From NCBI GenBank assembly GCA_021735645.1, contig JAIPGP010000042.1, positions 1 through 33,065 of the forward strand: a stretch of DNA of 33,065 nt, written 5' to 3'. The stretch is from Candidatus Cloacimonadota bacterium (lineage in GTDB: Bacteria; Cloacimonadota; Cloacimonadia; Cloacimonadales; TCS61). This document shows positions 1 to 8,602 of this stretch, piece by piece (positions within the stretch are counted from its first letter, which is position 1; each line of letters opens with the position of its first letter). The notes below the pieces were generated by a model. It had not been told where the DNA came from. It ran no database searches and worked only from the letters and a program-made list of their open reading frames with translations. The position numbers and the translations under genes are program-made.

Positions 1-2319
1 ACTGTAGCCTGTACAGGTGATACGATTTATTTTACTGACTTATCAACATCAATAGATGACCCAATAACTTCATGGGCTTGGGACTTCCAGAATGATGGAA
101 TTATTGATAGCAATGAGCCGAATCCACTTTGTGTTTATATTGAAGAGGGATTATACAGTGTTAGTTTAACGGTTGCAGATGATTATGGTAGAGAATCGGA
201 TACATTGATAAAGGATGATTACATAACAATAGCATCATATGACCCAGTATTGAACTTACCTGAAGAGTTTACTTTCAATGAAGATGAAAGCTCAGAGCTT
301 GATCTGGAGGAATACATTGAATATGAACCAATTGAAGAATTGCAGGTAATTTGGAGTGGAAATGATCAAATACACATAGAATCTGAAGGTCTTGTACTTT
401 ATTTCAGTGCCAATCTTAACTGGTTTGGGCAGGAACAAGTCACAATTTACCTTAGTAATGAAGCTTCCAGAAGTATTGTTTCTGATAGTATCATCGTGAT
501 TGTTGAGCCAGTAAATGATGCGCCGATGATTTCAATTCCTGATACTCTTTCTTTCATTGGAAATAAAATCTTTGATTTTGGTGAATTAGATTATGTTTCA
601 GATGTTGATGGGGATATGTTAGATTTATCCTATAGTGGTAATGAGAATATTTCTGTTAGTATTGAAGGACTGCTTGTATCCTTTGAGTCTAATGGTTGGT
701 ATGGCTCTGAGAATATAGTATTTGCAGTAAATGACAATGTGCAAAGAACAGCTGCTTTAGATACTGTACTTGTCATTGCATACCCTAATTGGTCAGTAAA
801 TCCACCTGATTATGAATATAGTGCTTCCATCTGGGGTATTGTCCTTCTTGATGATATCGAAGTGGATGTAACGAGTGGTATGCTGAGTTGCTTCGTAGGT
901 GAAGAATGTCGTGGAATAGCCAGCTTTGATGATGGTTCTATAATAGATTACAATGAATACTTTGGTCATATCATATTCCTGCCTATGATTTACAGCAATG
1001 TTACTTCCGGTGAAACTATAGATTTTCTCTATTTTGATGCTGAAACTGTAGGAATTTATCAAGTAGCAGAATCTATTGACTTTGTAGCTGACGTTGTGGT
1101 GGGAGATGGTTATGATCCTTTTGTTTTTCACGCTTCCACAGTTTCTACCATTGACATTAGCAAAGCAATGATTCCTGGCTGGAACTGGTTTTCGCTTAAT
1201 GTAACAGGTGAAGACATGAGCACAAACAGTGTGCTGGCTTCTATTGGAACAAATGCTTCTAATATCAAAAATCAAACCCAAAGTGCCATGTATTATCCCG
1301 GTCCTGGCTGGCTGGGTTCATTAAACACGATCAATAATATTACCTTTTATAAATTATCAGTAAATAATCCTGATACTTTGGAATATAGCGGTATGCCAGT
1401 TGAAATTTCAGAGATTACTTATGATCTTACGGCTGGCTGGAACTGGATATCTTATGCACCGCAGGCAGCGGAAAATATCAATTATGCTTTAGCTACATTG
1501 GATGATGGCTCAAATATTAAGAGTCAGACCCAAAGTGCGATGTACTATCCCGGACCGGGCTGGCTGGGAAGTTTGACTACCCTGCAGCCTTTGGATGGTT
1601 ATATGCTAAATATGAATGCTCCTGATCAACTTATTTATCCTGAACCAGAACCAGCAGTTAGAAGCTTTGCTGATATTTCTGAATTTAAAGTTGAATCTGC
1701 TGGCTGGAGCGTTAATCCGCATGAATACGAATTTAATGGAGTTGTCAATGCAGAGATTGTGGGAGAATCACAGATTGATCCTGTTGATTATGAACTTGCT
1801 GTTTTCTGTGGAGATGAGTGTCGTGGTATTGCAGAAGTATTGGATTACACTCAGCTTTTTGGTGGGGTATATCATTCTGTGATGGTTTATTCTAATGAAC
1901 TTGCTGGTGATGAAATGAGGGTTGTGCTTTACGATAAGGCAAGCGCGGATATCCTGGAAACTGATATATACTTTACTTTTATTGCCGATATGGTTAGCGG
2001 TGACTTCATCGATCCAGTGCAAATCATGCTGCCTGGTGATGAGACTAAGATCATAACAGCAACTCGTCTGGTAAGTTGTTATCCCAATCCTTTTAATCCT
2101 GAGACTAATATCAGCTTTGAACTTGCAGGTGATGAGATGGTGCGAATAGAAGTGTATAATATTAAAGGCCAGAAAGTTGCAACTGTGCTTGAGCAGGAGA
2201 TGACTGCTGGGGCACATTCGATTGTCTGGAATGCTCAGGGGCAGAACAGCGGAATATTCTTCCTTCGCTTTGAAGCTGATGGGGAATGTGATGTGAAGAA
2301 GGTGATTTTGTTGAAGTAG
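1..2319 (+). CDS. Exported PKD/cadherin-like repeat protein with T9SS-type C-terminal sorting domain (5' end outside window)
   Basis: Reading frame 1 is open from base 1, so the gene begins upstream of the window; 772 codons are visible. A TTG at 205 is only an internal codon. Domains in order (window residues): a PKD domain, about 1-75, with the core SWAWDFQNDG; two cadherin/VCBS-like beta domains, about 80-262, with a FNEDES opening and the linker EPVNDAP; a WSVNPPDYEY module with a CFVGEECRG core, about 263-380; two GWNW half-repeats, about 393-553, each with TQSAMYYPGPGWLGSL; a second WSVNPHEYEF/CRG module, about 567-680; and a sorting domain from about 688 starting CYPNPFNPETNISF and ending VKKVILLK. 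That last domain is the type A signal of the type IX secretion system, so the protein is probably carried across the outer membrane and cell-attached or released. No catalytic motif is visible. The modules recur in the giant protein at 22440-32711. Confidence 0.9.
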   Translation, partial: TVACTGDTIYFTDLSTSIDDPITSWAWDFQNDGIIDSNEPNPLCVYIEEGLYSVSLTVADDYGRESDTLIKDDYITIASYDPVLNLPEEFTFNEDESSELDLEEYIEYEPIEELQVIWSGNDQIHIESEGLVLYFSANLNWFGQEQVTIYLSNEASRSIVSDSIIVIVEPVNDAPMISIPDTLSFIGNKIFDFGELDYVSDVDGDMLDLSYSGNENISVSIEGLLVSFESNGWYGSENIVFAVNDNVQRTAALDTVLVIAYPNWSVNPPDYEYSASIWGIVLLDDIEVDVTSGMLSCFVGEECRGIASFDDGSIIDYNEYFGHIIFLPMIYSNVTSGETIDFLYFDAETVGIYQVAESIDFVADVVVGDGYDPFVFHASTVSTIDISKAMIPGWNWFSLNVTGEDMSTNSVLASIGTNASNIKNQTQSAMYYPGPGWLGSLNTINNITFYKLSVNNPDTLEYSGMPVEISEITYDLTAGWNWISYAPQAAENINYALATLDDGSNIKSQTQSAMYYPGPGWLGSLTTLQPLDGYMLNMNAPDQLIYPEPEPAVRSFADISEFKVESAGWSVNPHEYEFNGVVNAEIVGESQIDPVDYELAVFCGDECRGIAEVLDYTQLFGGVYHSVMVYSNELAGDEMRVVLYDKASADILETDIYFTFIADMVSGDFIDPVQIMLPGDETKIITATRLVSCYPNPFNPETNISFELAGDEMVRIEVYNIKGQKVATVLEQEMTAGAHSIVWNAQGQNSGIFFLRFEADGECDVKKVILLK

Positions 2320-2324
2320 GGATT

Positions 2325-2452
2325 CGGGACTTGGTACTCGGGATTTGGGTCTCGGGTCTCGGTACTTGGGACTCGGGACTCGGGACTTGGGACTTGGGAT
2401 TTGGGACTTGGAACTTGGGACTCGGGATTTGGGACTGGGGACTCGGGACTCG
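2325..2452. repeat. G-rich heptamer array, consensus (C/T)GGGACT
   Basis: Directly after the stop of the exported protein lie about 17 imperfect copies of a 7-nt unit, mostly TGGGACT or CGGGACT with a few GGGATTT variants. GGG runs recur every 7 nt on the + strand, so the stretch meets the usual four-run G-quadruplex pattern many times over. It lies between two convergent genes (the + strand exported protein and the - strand hypA). Minus-strand frames through it are open for up to 98 codons but only encode monotonous Pro/Ser/Gln peptides, which is what a 7-nt repeat gives by chance. Confidence 0.85.
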
Positions 2453-2461
2453 CATCACTCA

Positions 2462-2495
2462 TAACCCTTAACCCTTAACCCTTAACCCTTAACCC
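2462..2495. repeat. C-rich heptamer array (TAACCCT)x4.9
   Basis: Four perfect TAACCCT units and a partial fifth follow the G-rich heptamers after about 9 nt. The G-rich strand is here the minus strand (AGGGTTA units), so the two adjacent arrays have opposite G-strand polarity. The array resembles telomere-type repeats in form, but it lies inside a chromosomal segment between genes. It starts about 19 bp beyond the hypA stop codon and might influence transcript ends on both sides. Confidence 0.9.
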
Positions 2496-2513
2496 ATCCC
2501 CCTTAAACAGAGA

Positions 2514-2858
2514 TTATTCTGGTTCGAGGGATTCTATGTAAAGTTCTTTACCGGAGATGATAGTTGTTGAGGTGGAGTGGCAGTGGGGGCAGCGGAAATT
2601 GGGCTGGTTGAGTGAGATGATCTGATGACAGTTATTACAGCGGATTTTCAGGGGAGTGATCTTAATAATCAGTTGAGCGGACAGGAAGCCGGGGAATTCG
2701 GGTTTTAGAAGTTCAAAACTATTTTGCATAGCTGTGGGGATTATCTGGTGCATTTCACCGACTGTGATATTAATTTTGGCGATATTTGTGAGATTATGCT
2801 GTATTTTTACTTTGTGGGCAATTTTTAGTAAAGAATGGATCAGGGCAGTTTCGTGCAT
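2514..2858 (-). CDS. hypA: HypA, nickel-delivery hydrogenase maturation factor
   Basis: A 114-residue protein of typical HypA length. It starts MHE, in which His2 and the N-terminal amine form the Ni site in the family, and it carries the zinc ribbon CNNC (74-77) and CPHC (90-93). HypA binds nickel and passes it into the hydrogenase large subunit after the Fe(CN)2CO group is in place, normally with the GTPase HypB. It is the last gene of the minus-strand hyp operon, starting 6 nt after the hypE stop. No hypB lies in the operon or elsewhere in the window, so a distant HypB or direct HypA delivery must be assumed. Confidence 0.95.
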   Translation of the reverse strand: MHETALIHSLLKIAHKVKIQHNLTNIAKINITVGEMHQIIPTAMQNSFELLKPEFPGFLSAQLIIKITPLKIRCNNCHQIISLNQPNFRCPHCHSTSTTIISGKELYIESLEPE

Positions 2859-2864
2859 GTCTGG

Positions 2865-3848
2865 TCAGCAGATGCGGGGCAGGGGATCGGCATTGAGCAT
2901 GGGCAGAGGTCTGAGGCTGCCTAGAGAAGTTCGCAGATATACACCCTTTACTTCATTTGTTACGTAGCCAATCCGGGCAGCATTTTTGCCGTACTTATGG
3001 TTTTGCATAGTGGAGAGCAATTGCCGGGGCTGAGAAGCGGCAAAGGTGACAATAACTCCTTCGTTTGCCATGTAGAGCGGTTCCAGTCCCAGCAGGTCAC
3101 TGATAGCCTGGGTGGGGGAACTGATCGGCAGGGCAGATTCTTCGATGATAATGCCCAAAGCACAATCATCAAAGACTTCATTAAGAATGGTGGCAATTCC
3201 TCCGCGGGTGGCGTCCCGCATGAAATGAATATCTGAGCAGGTCAGCATTTTCTGGATGAGATGATTCAGCGGAGCACAATCGCTGCAGGGTGGTGGATTC
3301 AGGTTAAGCTGGTTACGGCTGTTGATGATGGCGATAGTGTGCTCACCGATAAAATTATTGATAAATATATTATCATTAAGAGCAATTTTACTGGTACTGA
3401 GATGGCAATTTGGTGGGAGGAATCCTATGCCGGTAGTGGTGATGTATAACCCTTCGGCGTTGTGTTTTTCCACAACTTTTGTATCACCGGCAATAATTCT
3501 CACACCAGCTTCCAGAGCAGTTTCCTGCATGGAAGCAACAATTTTCTGCAAATCTGAGACAGCAAACCCTTCCTCGATAATAAATGTAGCCAGCAGATAG
3601 GCGGGAACAGCTCCGGAAACAGCTATATCGTTAACAGTTCCAGTAACAGCCAGTCTGCCGATATCACCTCCGGGGAAGAAAAGGGGTTTGATCACATGAG
3701 CATCTGTGGTAACCACCATATTATGCTCAATCGTGGCATAATCAGAGAGTTCTGTCATATTAAAGGACGCAGCAAAGACGATGGAGATCAGTTTTTGGGT
3801 GAGTCGGGCACCACTACCGTGGGCGAGAGTAATAATTTTATCTTTCAT
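2865..3848 (-). CDS. hypE: HypE, carbamoyl dehydratase for cyanide ligand synthesis
   Basis: 327 residues from the ATG at 3848 (MKDKIITLAHGSG), the usual HypE beginning. The frame is open a further 73 codons upstream, but that stretch lies inside hypD and has no HypE character. The protein shows the AHGSG N-terminal motif, the PurM-like central part (GDTKVVE, MRDATRGG) and the invariant C-terminal PRIC, whose last Cys carries the thiocarboxamide that HypE dehydrates with ATP to a thiocyanate. It receives the carbamoyl group from HypF and gives CN to the iron held by HypC-HypD. It overlaps the end of hypD by 11 nt, suggesting translational coupling. Confidence 0.95.
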   Translation of the reverse strand: MKDKIITLAHGSGARLTQKLISIVFAASFNMTELSDYATIEHNMVVTTDAHVIKPLFFPGGDIGRLAVTGTVNDIAVSGAVPAYLLATFIIEEGFAVSDLQKIVASMQETALEAGVRIIAGDTKVVEKHNAEGLYITTTGIGFLPPNCHLSTSKIALNDNIFINNFIGEHTIAIINSRNQLNLNPPPCSDCAPLNHLIQKMLTCSDIHFMRDATRGGIATILNEVFDDCALGIIIEESALPISSPTQAISDLLGLEPLYMANEGVIVTFAASQPRQLLSTMQNHKYGKNAARIGYVTNEVKGVYLRTSLGSLRPLPMLNADPLPRIC

Positions 3849-4896
3849 ATTTATAATAAGCGGCACAAGAGCCTTCGGAAGAGACCATGCAGGGACCAAT
3901 GGGATGAGCTGGAGAGCATGAATCAGCAAATAAAGGGCATTGAGGCGGGAGTATTTTACCTTTGAGGATATCTGCGCATCGGCAGGGAGAGGGTGGTTCA
4001 TAGTAAGAAATATCCAGATCATATTTTTGGGTGGCATCAAACCTGGAGAATTCAGGTTTAATGGCAAGCCCGGAAGCGGGAATAATTCCTAACCCTCTCC
4101 AGCAGGCGTCCCGGGGATAAAGAACCTGGTTCATAATATTTTGAGCCTGCAGATTACCGGAGGGGGATACCACCCGTTGATATTCATTTTCTATGGCATT
4201 TTTACCAGATTCCAATATGTCAATGATCATTTTGATTGCCAGCAGTATATCAAGTGGTTCAAACCCTGAGATCACGCCGCTGGTATCAAATTGAGCGGGA
4301 AGGAAGCTATAGGCATTGGAACCGATGATCGCACTTACATGACCGGGCAGTAAAAAGGCATCAATTTCTACATCATCAGCCAGCAGGAGATATTTCAGGG
4401 CGGGGGGGATGAGCTTAAAAGCCGGAAGAACCGAGAAATTAGTGATATTATTTTCCTGGGCAAGTCTGATAGTGTGGGCAATACCTGGTGTAGTAGTTTC
4501 AAAGCCGATACCGGCAAAGACAGTTTCCTGTTTTTGGGCGATTTTGAGAGCATCCAGCGGAGAAAATACGAGGCGGACATCAAGTCCTTGAGCCCGGGCA
4601 GTTTCCAGAGTGGTGAGTGAACCGGGCAGTCGCAAAAGATCACCGAAGACGGTAATCGTGAGGGATTTAAGGCTGATGAGAGCGTCAATATAGGAAACAG
4701 GAGTAACGCAGACCGGGCAGCCGGGACCGGAGATAAGCTGAATATTAGGGGGCAGCAGTTTTCGGAGTGCCCATTTACCAATTGCCATAGTGTGTGAACC
4801 GCAAACTTCCATAATCCGCAGTTCTTTTTTATATTCGGAGATTTGATTGAGGATTTTGTGAGAAAGCCCGGGGTCCTGGAACGAATTATTTAGCAT
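3838..4896 (-). CDS. hypD: HypD, FeS scaffold for Fe(CN)2CO assembly
   Basis: 352 residues from the ATG at 4896 (MLNNSFQDPG). Longer readings run back over hypC and are unlikely. Family motifs are all there: EVCGSHTMA (Cys32), GPGCPVCVTP (Cys60 and Cys63), GFETTTP, a GLGIIPASGL stretch, and the Cys-rich C-terminal part with CRC, PQC, DSC, GPC and GSC that holds the [4Fe-4S] cluster. HypD forms a complex with HypC, on which iron receives its cyanide and CO ligands. It overlaps hypC at its start by 11 nt and hypE at its end by 11 nt. Confidence 0.95.
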   Translation of the reverse strand: MLNNSFQDPGLSHKILNQISEYKKELRIMEVCGSHTMAIGKWALRKLLPPNIQLISGPGCPVCVTPVSYIDALISLKSLTITVFGDLLRLPGSLTTLETARAQGLDVRLVFSPLDALKIAQKQETVFAGIGFETTTPGIAHTIRLAQENNITNFSVLPAFKLIPPALKYLLLADDVEIDAFLLPGHVSAIIGSNAYSFLPAQFDTSGVISGFEPLDILLAIKMIIDILESGKNAIENEYQRVVSPSGNLQAQNIMNQVLYPRDACWRGLGIIPASGLAIKPEFSRFDATQKYDLDISYYEPPSPCRCADILKGKILPPQCPLFADSCSPAHPIGPCMVSSEGSCAAYYKYER

Positions 4897-5101
4897 AAAC
4901 AGCCTGGAGCAGCTCAATTGTCTGCAGAGCGTCAGATTCTGAAATAATATTAATGGCAAAGCCGGTGTGGATGAGAACCCAGTCACCAAGAGTGACCTGC
5001 GGGATAAAGGTGAGTGATACTTCCTGACTGATCCCGCCGAGATCGACAGTTCCCTGATCTTGAGAGATTTTAATAATTTTTCCTGGTATGGCAAGACACA
5101 T
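4886..5101 (-). CDS. hypC: HypC, hydrogenase assembly chaperone
   Basis: 71 residues, starting MCLAIPGKI. The N-terminal Met-Cys-Leu-Ala-Ile-Pro-Gly is the HypC signature, and Cys2 binds the iron precursor and contacts the immature large subunit. A GAGGT ribosome-binding site lies just upstream of the ATG at 5101, in the 14-nt gap after hypF. The stop overlaps the hypD start, fitting a fixed HypC-HypD stoichiometry. This is probably the chaperone for the large subunit at 11747-12949; HycE-type enzymes elsewhere use a dedicated HypC. Confidence 0.95.
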   Translation of the reverse strand: MCLAIPGKIIKISQDQGTVDLGGISQEVSLTFIPQVTLGDWVLIHTGFAINIISESDALQTIELLQAVYAK

Positions 5102-5115
5102 AATAAATTACCTCA

Positions 5116-7326
5116 TTATATCTGCTGATTAGCGATCATTACCTGTCCCAAAGCGATGGAACTATCATTAGGGGATATAGTTTGAGCGGAAAAAACTGTA
5201 AAGTTATTTTTCTTGAGGAGACGTGACAGGTTATTAAGAATAATGGCATTTTGCATGACGCCTCCAGCCAGAGCCACGCTATTGATAGAAGTTTCCTGCC
5301 GCAGTTGAATAACTGCCTGGAGAGTGAAATCAATAATGGTGTGGTGGAAACGGGTGGAAATGATGTGGTGGGGTACATTATTATAAAGGTCACGGATAAC
5401 ATTTTCTAATAATGGTTTGATCTGGAGATTTTGCCGGCAGATAGAATAATCATATGGCTGACATTTTAAGGAAGTATCATCAGAGCAGAGAAATTCCAGA
5501 GCCATGGCTGCTTGAGCTTCATAAGTGATATTAGGGGCTAAACCTAAAAGAGCACTCAGGCAGTCAAACATCCTGCCCAGGCTGGAAGTCATAAATACAT
5601 TCAGTCCGGTTTGCAGTTGTATATCAAGGATTCTTTTTGCCCAATCAGAAATGTCAGGTACAAGGCTGGTATCTAAATCAAGATTTTTCAGCCAGGCATA
5701 AGCAATTCGGGGTGGATGCAAGGTGGCAGCATCACCGCCGGGGAGAGGCAGAGGTTCGAGGTGAAATCTGCGCTGGTATGATTTATAATCAACTACCATT
5801 ATCTCACTTCCCCAGATATTGCCATCATCACCCAGTCCTGTGCCATCATAAGCGATGCCGATCACTGGCTCATTAATCTGATGCTCTACCATCACAGCAG
5901 CAATATGAGCATGATGGTGCTGAACTCTTATGAGGGGAATATTCAGGCTCTCGGCAAAACGGGTGCTCATGAAGTCCGGCTGTAGATCGCAGGCAGCTAA
6001 CTGGGGCGATATCTTGAACCATTTCTGGTAACGGGCAAGAGTTTCCTGATAGAAATGGCGTGAGCGCAGAGTATCACTATTTGAGATGTAGGGGGACAGA
6101 AATATTGAATTCTCACTGGCAAGAGCAAAAGTGAGTTTCATTTCTGCTCCGGCAGCAAAGGTTTCTTTGAGCGGGATGATTGATTTAACGGGGATGGGAA
6201 CATAGCCGCGGGAACGACGGATGAAGATATTATGTGAGCTGGTTGAGCGGATCACGGAATCATCACAGCGATTTAGAATGGCTCTGTTATGTGTGAGAAT
6301 ATAGTCATAATAATTCGGTAATTCAGCTGCTATGGCGGCAACTGGCTCATTATGAGGATTTGCCGAAGTCATGATCAGAAATTTAATATTTTCTTGCAGT
6401 AATAGATGATGCAGGGGAGTGTAGGGCAGGAAAACACCTAAGAAGGGATTATCAGGAGCTACCAGGAGTGAGATGTGCCTACCGGTAGCTGGAAGGATGA
6501 CAATAGGTGCTGCCGGAGAGTGCAGGAGCTGCCGTGCAGAATCATTAAGATGAACAATAGATTCAAGATCTTTTGCCTGGCACATCACCGCAAAGGGTTT
6601 GTGAGGTCTCTGTTTGCGTGACCTGAGCACAGAAACCGGGTCATTATCTGTAGCCAGGCAGGCAAGATGAAATCCACCTATACCTTTGATGGCAATTATT
6701 TTCCCTTCTTTGAGGAATTTTCTGGTAACATATAGTGGATCGCCAGGGACTGGATTCTGATTCTCATCAAGCAATTGCAATTGGGGACCACATTGTGAGC
6801 AGGCTACAGGCTGGGCATGAAATCTGCGATTGAGTGGCTCACAATATTCCTGATGACAATAATCGCACATCTCAAAACTGCGCATGGATGTGGCAGGTCT
6901 ATCGTAGGGCAGAGAGTCAATAATAGAATAGCGTGGTCCGCAATTAGTACAATTAATGAAGGGATAATTGAATCTTTGATCAGAAATATTGAGCAGTTCT
7001 GAGAGGCATTCAGGGCAGGTAGCGAGGTCAGGAGCGATGAAAGTGGAGCCAGAAGTTGATTGACTATTCATGATAATGAATGCCTTAAAATTGCGATCAG
7101 GGTATGTAGTAACGATCATAGTATCAATTTTGGCAGCCATTGGAGCGTCTTTTTTAAGTTGTTCAACAAAGATTTTCAGTGATTTTTGACTGCCAGTAAC
7201 TTTAATATCAACACCCTGAGAAGAGTTTCTCACATAGCCTTTCAAGTTATTAATAGAAGCTAACTTATATACAAAAGGCCGGAAGCCAACACCTTGAACA
7301 ATACCGTTGATATTTATACTTAACAT
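5116..7326 (-). CDS. hypF: HypF, carbamoyltransferase for hydrogenase cyanide ligands
   Basis: 736 residues, close to the family norm of about 750. In order: an N-terminal acylphosphatase-like domain (GIVQGVGFRPFVYKLA); two zinc-finger pairs (CPEC with CTNC, CDYC with CSQC); a YrdC-like domain that makes carbamoyl-adenylate; and a Kae1-like C-terminal domain with HHAHIAAVM, IAYDGTGLGDDG and LAGGVMQNAI. The enzyme converts carbamoyl phosphate and ATP to a carbamoyl-adenylate and transfers the group to the HypE C-terminal Cys. The ATG at 7326 has an AAGGA site at good distance. It is the first gene of the hyp operon, with a strong sigma70-like promoter just upstream. Confidence 0.96.
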   Translation of the reverse strand: MLSININGIVQGVGFRPFVYKLASINNLKGYVRNSSQGVDIKVTGSQKSLKIFVEQLKKDAPMAAKIDTMIVTTYPDRNFKAFIIMNSQSTSGSTFIAPDLATCPECLSELLNISDQRFNYPFINCTNCGPRYSIIDSLPYDRPATSMRSFEMCDYCHQEYCEPLNRRFHAQPVACSQCGPQLQLLDENQNPVPGDPLYVTRKFLKEGKIIAIKGIGGFHLACLATDNDPVSVLRSRKQRPHKPFAVMCQAKDLESIVHLNDSARQLLHSPAAPIVILPATGRHISLLVAPDNPFLGVFLPYTPLHHLLLQENIKFLIMTSANPHNEPVAAIAAELPNYYDYILTHNRAILNRCDDSVIRSTSSHNIFIRRSRGYVPIPVKSIIPLKETFAAGAEMKLTFALASENSIFLSPYISNSDTLRSRHFYQETLARYQKWFKISPQLAACDLQPDFMSTRFAESLNIPLIRVQHHHAHIAAVMVEHQINEPVIGIAYDGTGLGDDGNIWGSEIMVVDYKSYQRRFHLEPLPLPGGDAATLHPPRIAYAWLKNLDLDTSLVPDISDWAKRILDIQLQTGLNVFMTSSLGRMFDCLSALLGLAPNITYEAQAAMALEFLCSDDTSLKCQPYDYSICRQNLQIKPLLENVIRDLYNNVPHHIISTRFHHTIIDFTLQAVIQLRQETSINSVALAGGVMQNAIILNNLSRLLKKNNFTVFSAQTISPNDSSIALGQVMIANQQI

Positions 7327-7355
7327 ACAAATTCCTTCTCAAATAATCTAAATAT

Positions 7356-7384
7356 ATAATATGAAACGGAAGAAATTTTGTCAA
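7356..7384 (-). promoter_or_regulatory. Sigma70-type promoter of the hypFCDEA operon
   Basis: On the minus strand TTGACA (7384-7379) is followed after exactly 17 nt by TATTAT (7361-7356), a near-consensus housekeeping promoter. The expected transcription start is near 7349, giving a leader of about 23 nt that contains the hypF ribosome-binding site. Found by reading only. Confidence 0.7.
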
Positions 7385-7500
7385 GGACAAGAGGAGAAAT
7401 AATCTAAAAAGCAGTAAATTATTAAACAGTTATCAGATATTATTATTAGTCTAATGATGAAAAAAAAATCACCTGGTTGAAATAAATTATAATAAAATAC

Positions 7501-7530
7501 TTGACATTAATTTTGAGTAATTATTATTTT
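7501..7530 (+). promoter_or_regulatory. Candidate promoter of the 17-gene hydrogenase operon
   Basis: A perfect TTGACA lies at 7501-7506. The -10 box is less certain: TATTTT at 7525-7530 gives an 18-nt spacer, while TATTAT at 7522-7527 fits better by sequence but with only 15 nt. The leader to the first ATG at 7605 would be about 65-70 nt. Confidence 0.45.
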
Positions 7531-7604
7531 TGTCTCAGAAATCAAGAAACGAAAATAAGATCGAAATTATAGAAGCTAAATAAATATATTTTTATGGAAG
7601 TGCT

Positions 7605-8600
7605 ATGAGTGTCTATTCTATTGCTAGGCAGGAGTGGGCAGAATCGATCTTCAAGGTTTCCACAGAATATGCGATTTATGCTCCAGTAGAGAAGTTTAAG
7701 ACTGTCGATTATGAGTTAGTTACGGCAGAGAATGTATCTGAAATAGCTTATAATGGGCAGTTACCGGTCCTCCCCTTGAAGGCGTTTTTCTTTCCTGTGA
7801 AGGAGAATGTAGGTCAGGAGCCAGTAGCTGATAAGCGGATAATAATCGGGGTACGGAATTGCGATTTGATGGCGCTTAAGCTCTTGGATGCAGTATTTCT
7901 GGATGAGGAATTTCTGGATATCCACTACCAAAGCCGTCGAGAAAACACAATACTGATTGGTAATGACTGCTATGCTATCAAAGAAACCTGTCATTGTACA
8001 GTTTACGGACTGGAACCATATCCTCAGGAAAACATGGATATCACGATATCACCGGTGGGAGAAGTACTGTATTTATCAGTTGCTACACCTAAAGGTGCAA
8101 CTCTGCTAACGAAACTGAATATGACGGGTTTACGGGAAGAGAGCGAACTTCCGGAATCTGTACAGCGGAAACGGGCAGTGATCCGTGAGAAACTGAAAAA
8201 TCAGCACAAAGAGCTACCGGGTTTGGAAGAGACGAAAGCAGGGCTACTGAAGACGGATGCATCATTCTGGCAGGAATATGCCCAAAAATGTGTATCCTGT
8301 GGAGCTTGCGCGATGATTTGTCCCACTTGTCATTGTTTTCTGCTGATCGACCGGCAGAATTTTGAGAAGGTGAAGAACTGGGATACATGCCAATATCCGT
8401 CGTTTGAGAAGGTCGCCGCTGGAGAAGATCCTTTGAGGAGATTAAGTAAACGGCTCAAGAACAGATATGAGTGCAAGTATATTCATAAGCCGGAAATGTT
8501 CAATGCTTTAGCCTGTACTGGATGTGGCAGGTGCATAGATGCCTGTATTGGCAAGATAGATAAAAACCAAATTATCATAGCAGCTTGTAAAAAGGATTAG
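7605..8600 (+). CDS. Sulfhydrogenase beta-subunit-like / AsrA-like iron-sulfur protein
   Basis: 331 residues, soluble. Residues 1-220 form the alpha/beta domain seen in sulfhydrogenase beta subunits and anaerobic sulfite reductase A, including VRNCDLMALKLLD (about 83-95) and DCYAIKETCHC (121-131). Two [4Fe-4S] motifs follow: CVSCGACAMIC (229-239), with extra CHC at 242-244, and CTGCGRCIDAC (304-314). In the family this subunit relays electrons between the flavin subunit and the hydrogenase. It is the first gene of the operon and lies 2 nt from the flavoprotein gene, so the two probably form an NAD(P)H-linked input module. An AsrA role is less likely because no AsrC sulfite reductase gene is present. 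Confidence 0.85.
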   Translation: MSVYSIARQEWAESIFKVSTEYAIYAPVEKFKTVDYELVTAENVSEIAYNGQLPVLPLKAFFFPVKENVGQEPVADKRIIIGVRNCDLMALKLLDAVFLDEEFLDIHYQSRRENTILIGNDCYAIKETCHCTVYGLEPYPQENMDITISPVGEVLYLSVATPKGATLLTKLNMTGLREESELPESVQRKRAVIREKLKNQHKELPGLEETKAGLLKTDASFWQEYAQKCVSCGACAMICPTCHCFLLIDRQNFEKVKNWDTCQYPSFEKVAAGEDPLRRLSKRLKNRYECKYIHKPEMFNALACTGCGRCIDACIGKIDKNQIIIAACKKD

Positions 8601-8602
8601 TT

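Larger units (their letters stand above)
7327..7604. other. Divergent intergenic region between hypF and the hydrogenase operon
   Basis: A 278-bp AT-rich gap without a plausible gene. It holds the hypF promoter near one end and a TTGACA element for the hydrogenase operon near the other, leaving about 115 bp between the two -35 boxes as possible shared regulatory DNA. I see no clear palindromic operator or riboswitch-like fold in it. Confidence 0.7.

Noticed and set aside
2162-2462. Open minus-strand frames rich in Pro-Ser-Gln repeats
   Set aside because: They are translations of the GGGACT heptamer array and overlap the real exported-protein gene; no ribosome-binding site or family character.
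2462-2495. Telomere-like repeat marking a chromosome end
   Set aside because: Only 4.9 copies, flanked on both sides by ordinary bacterial genes.
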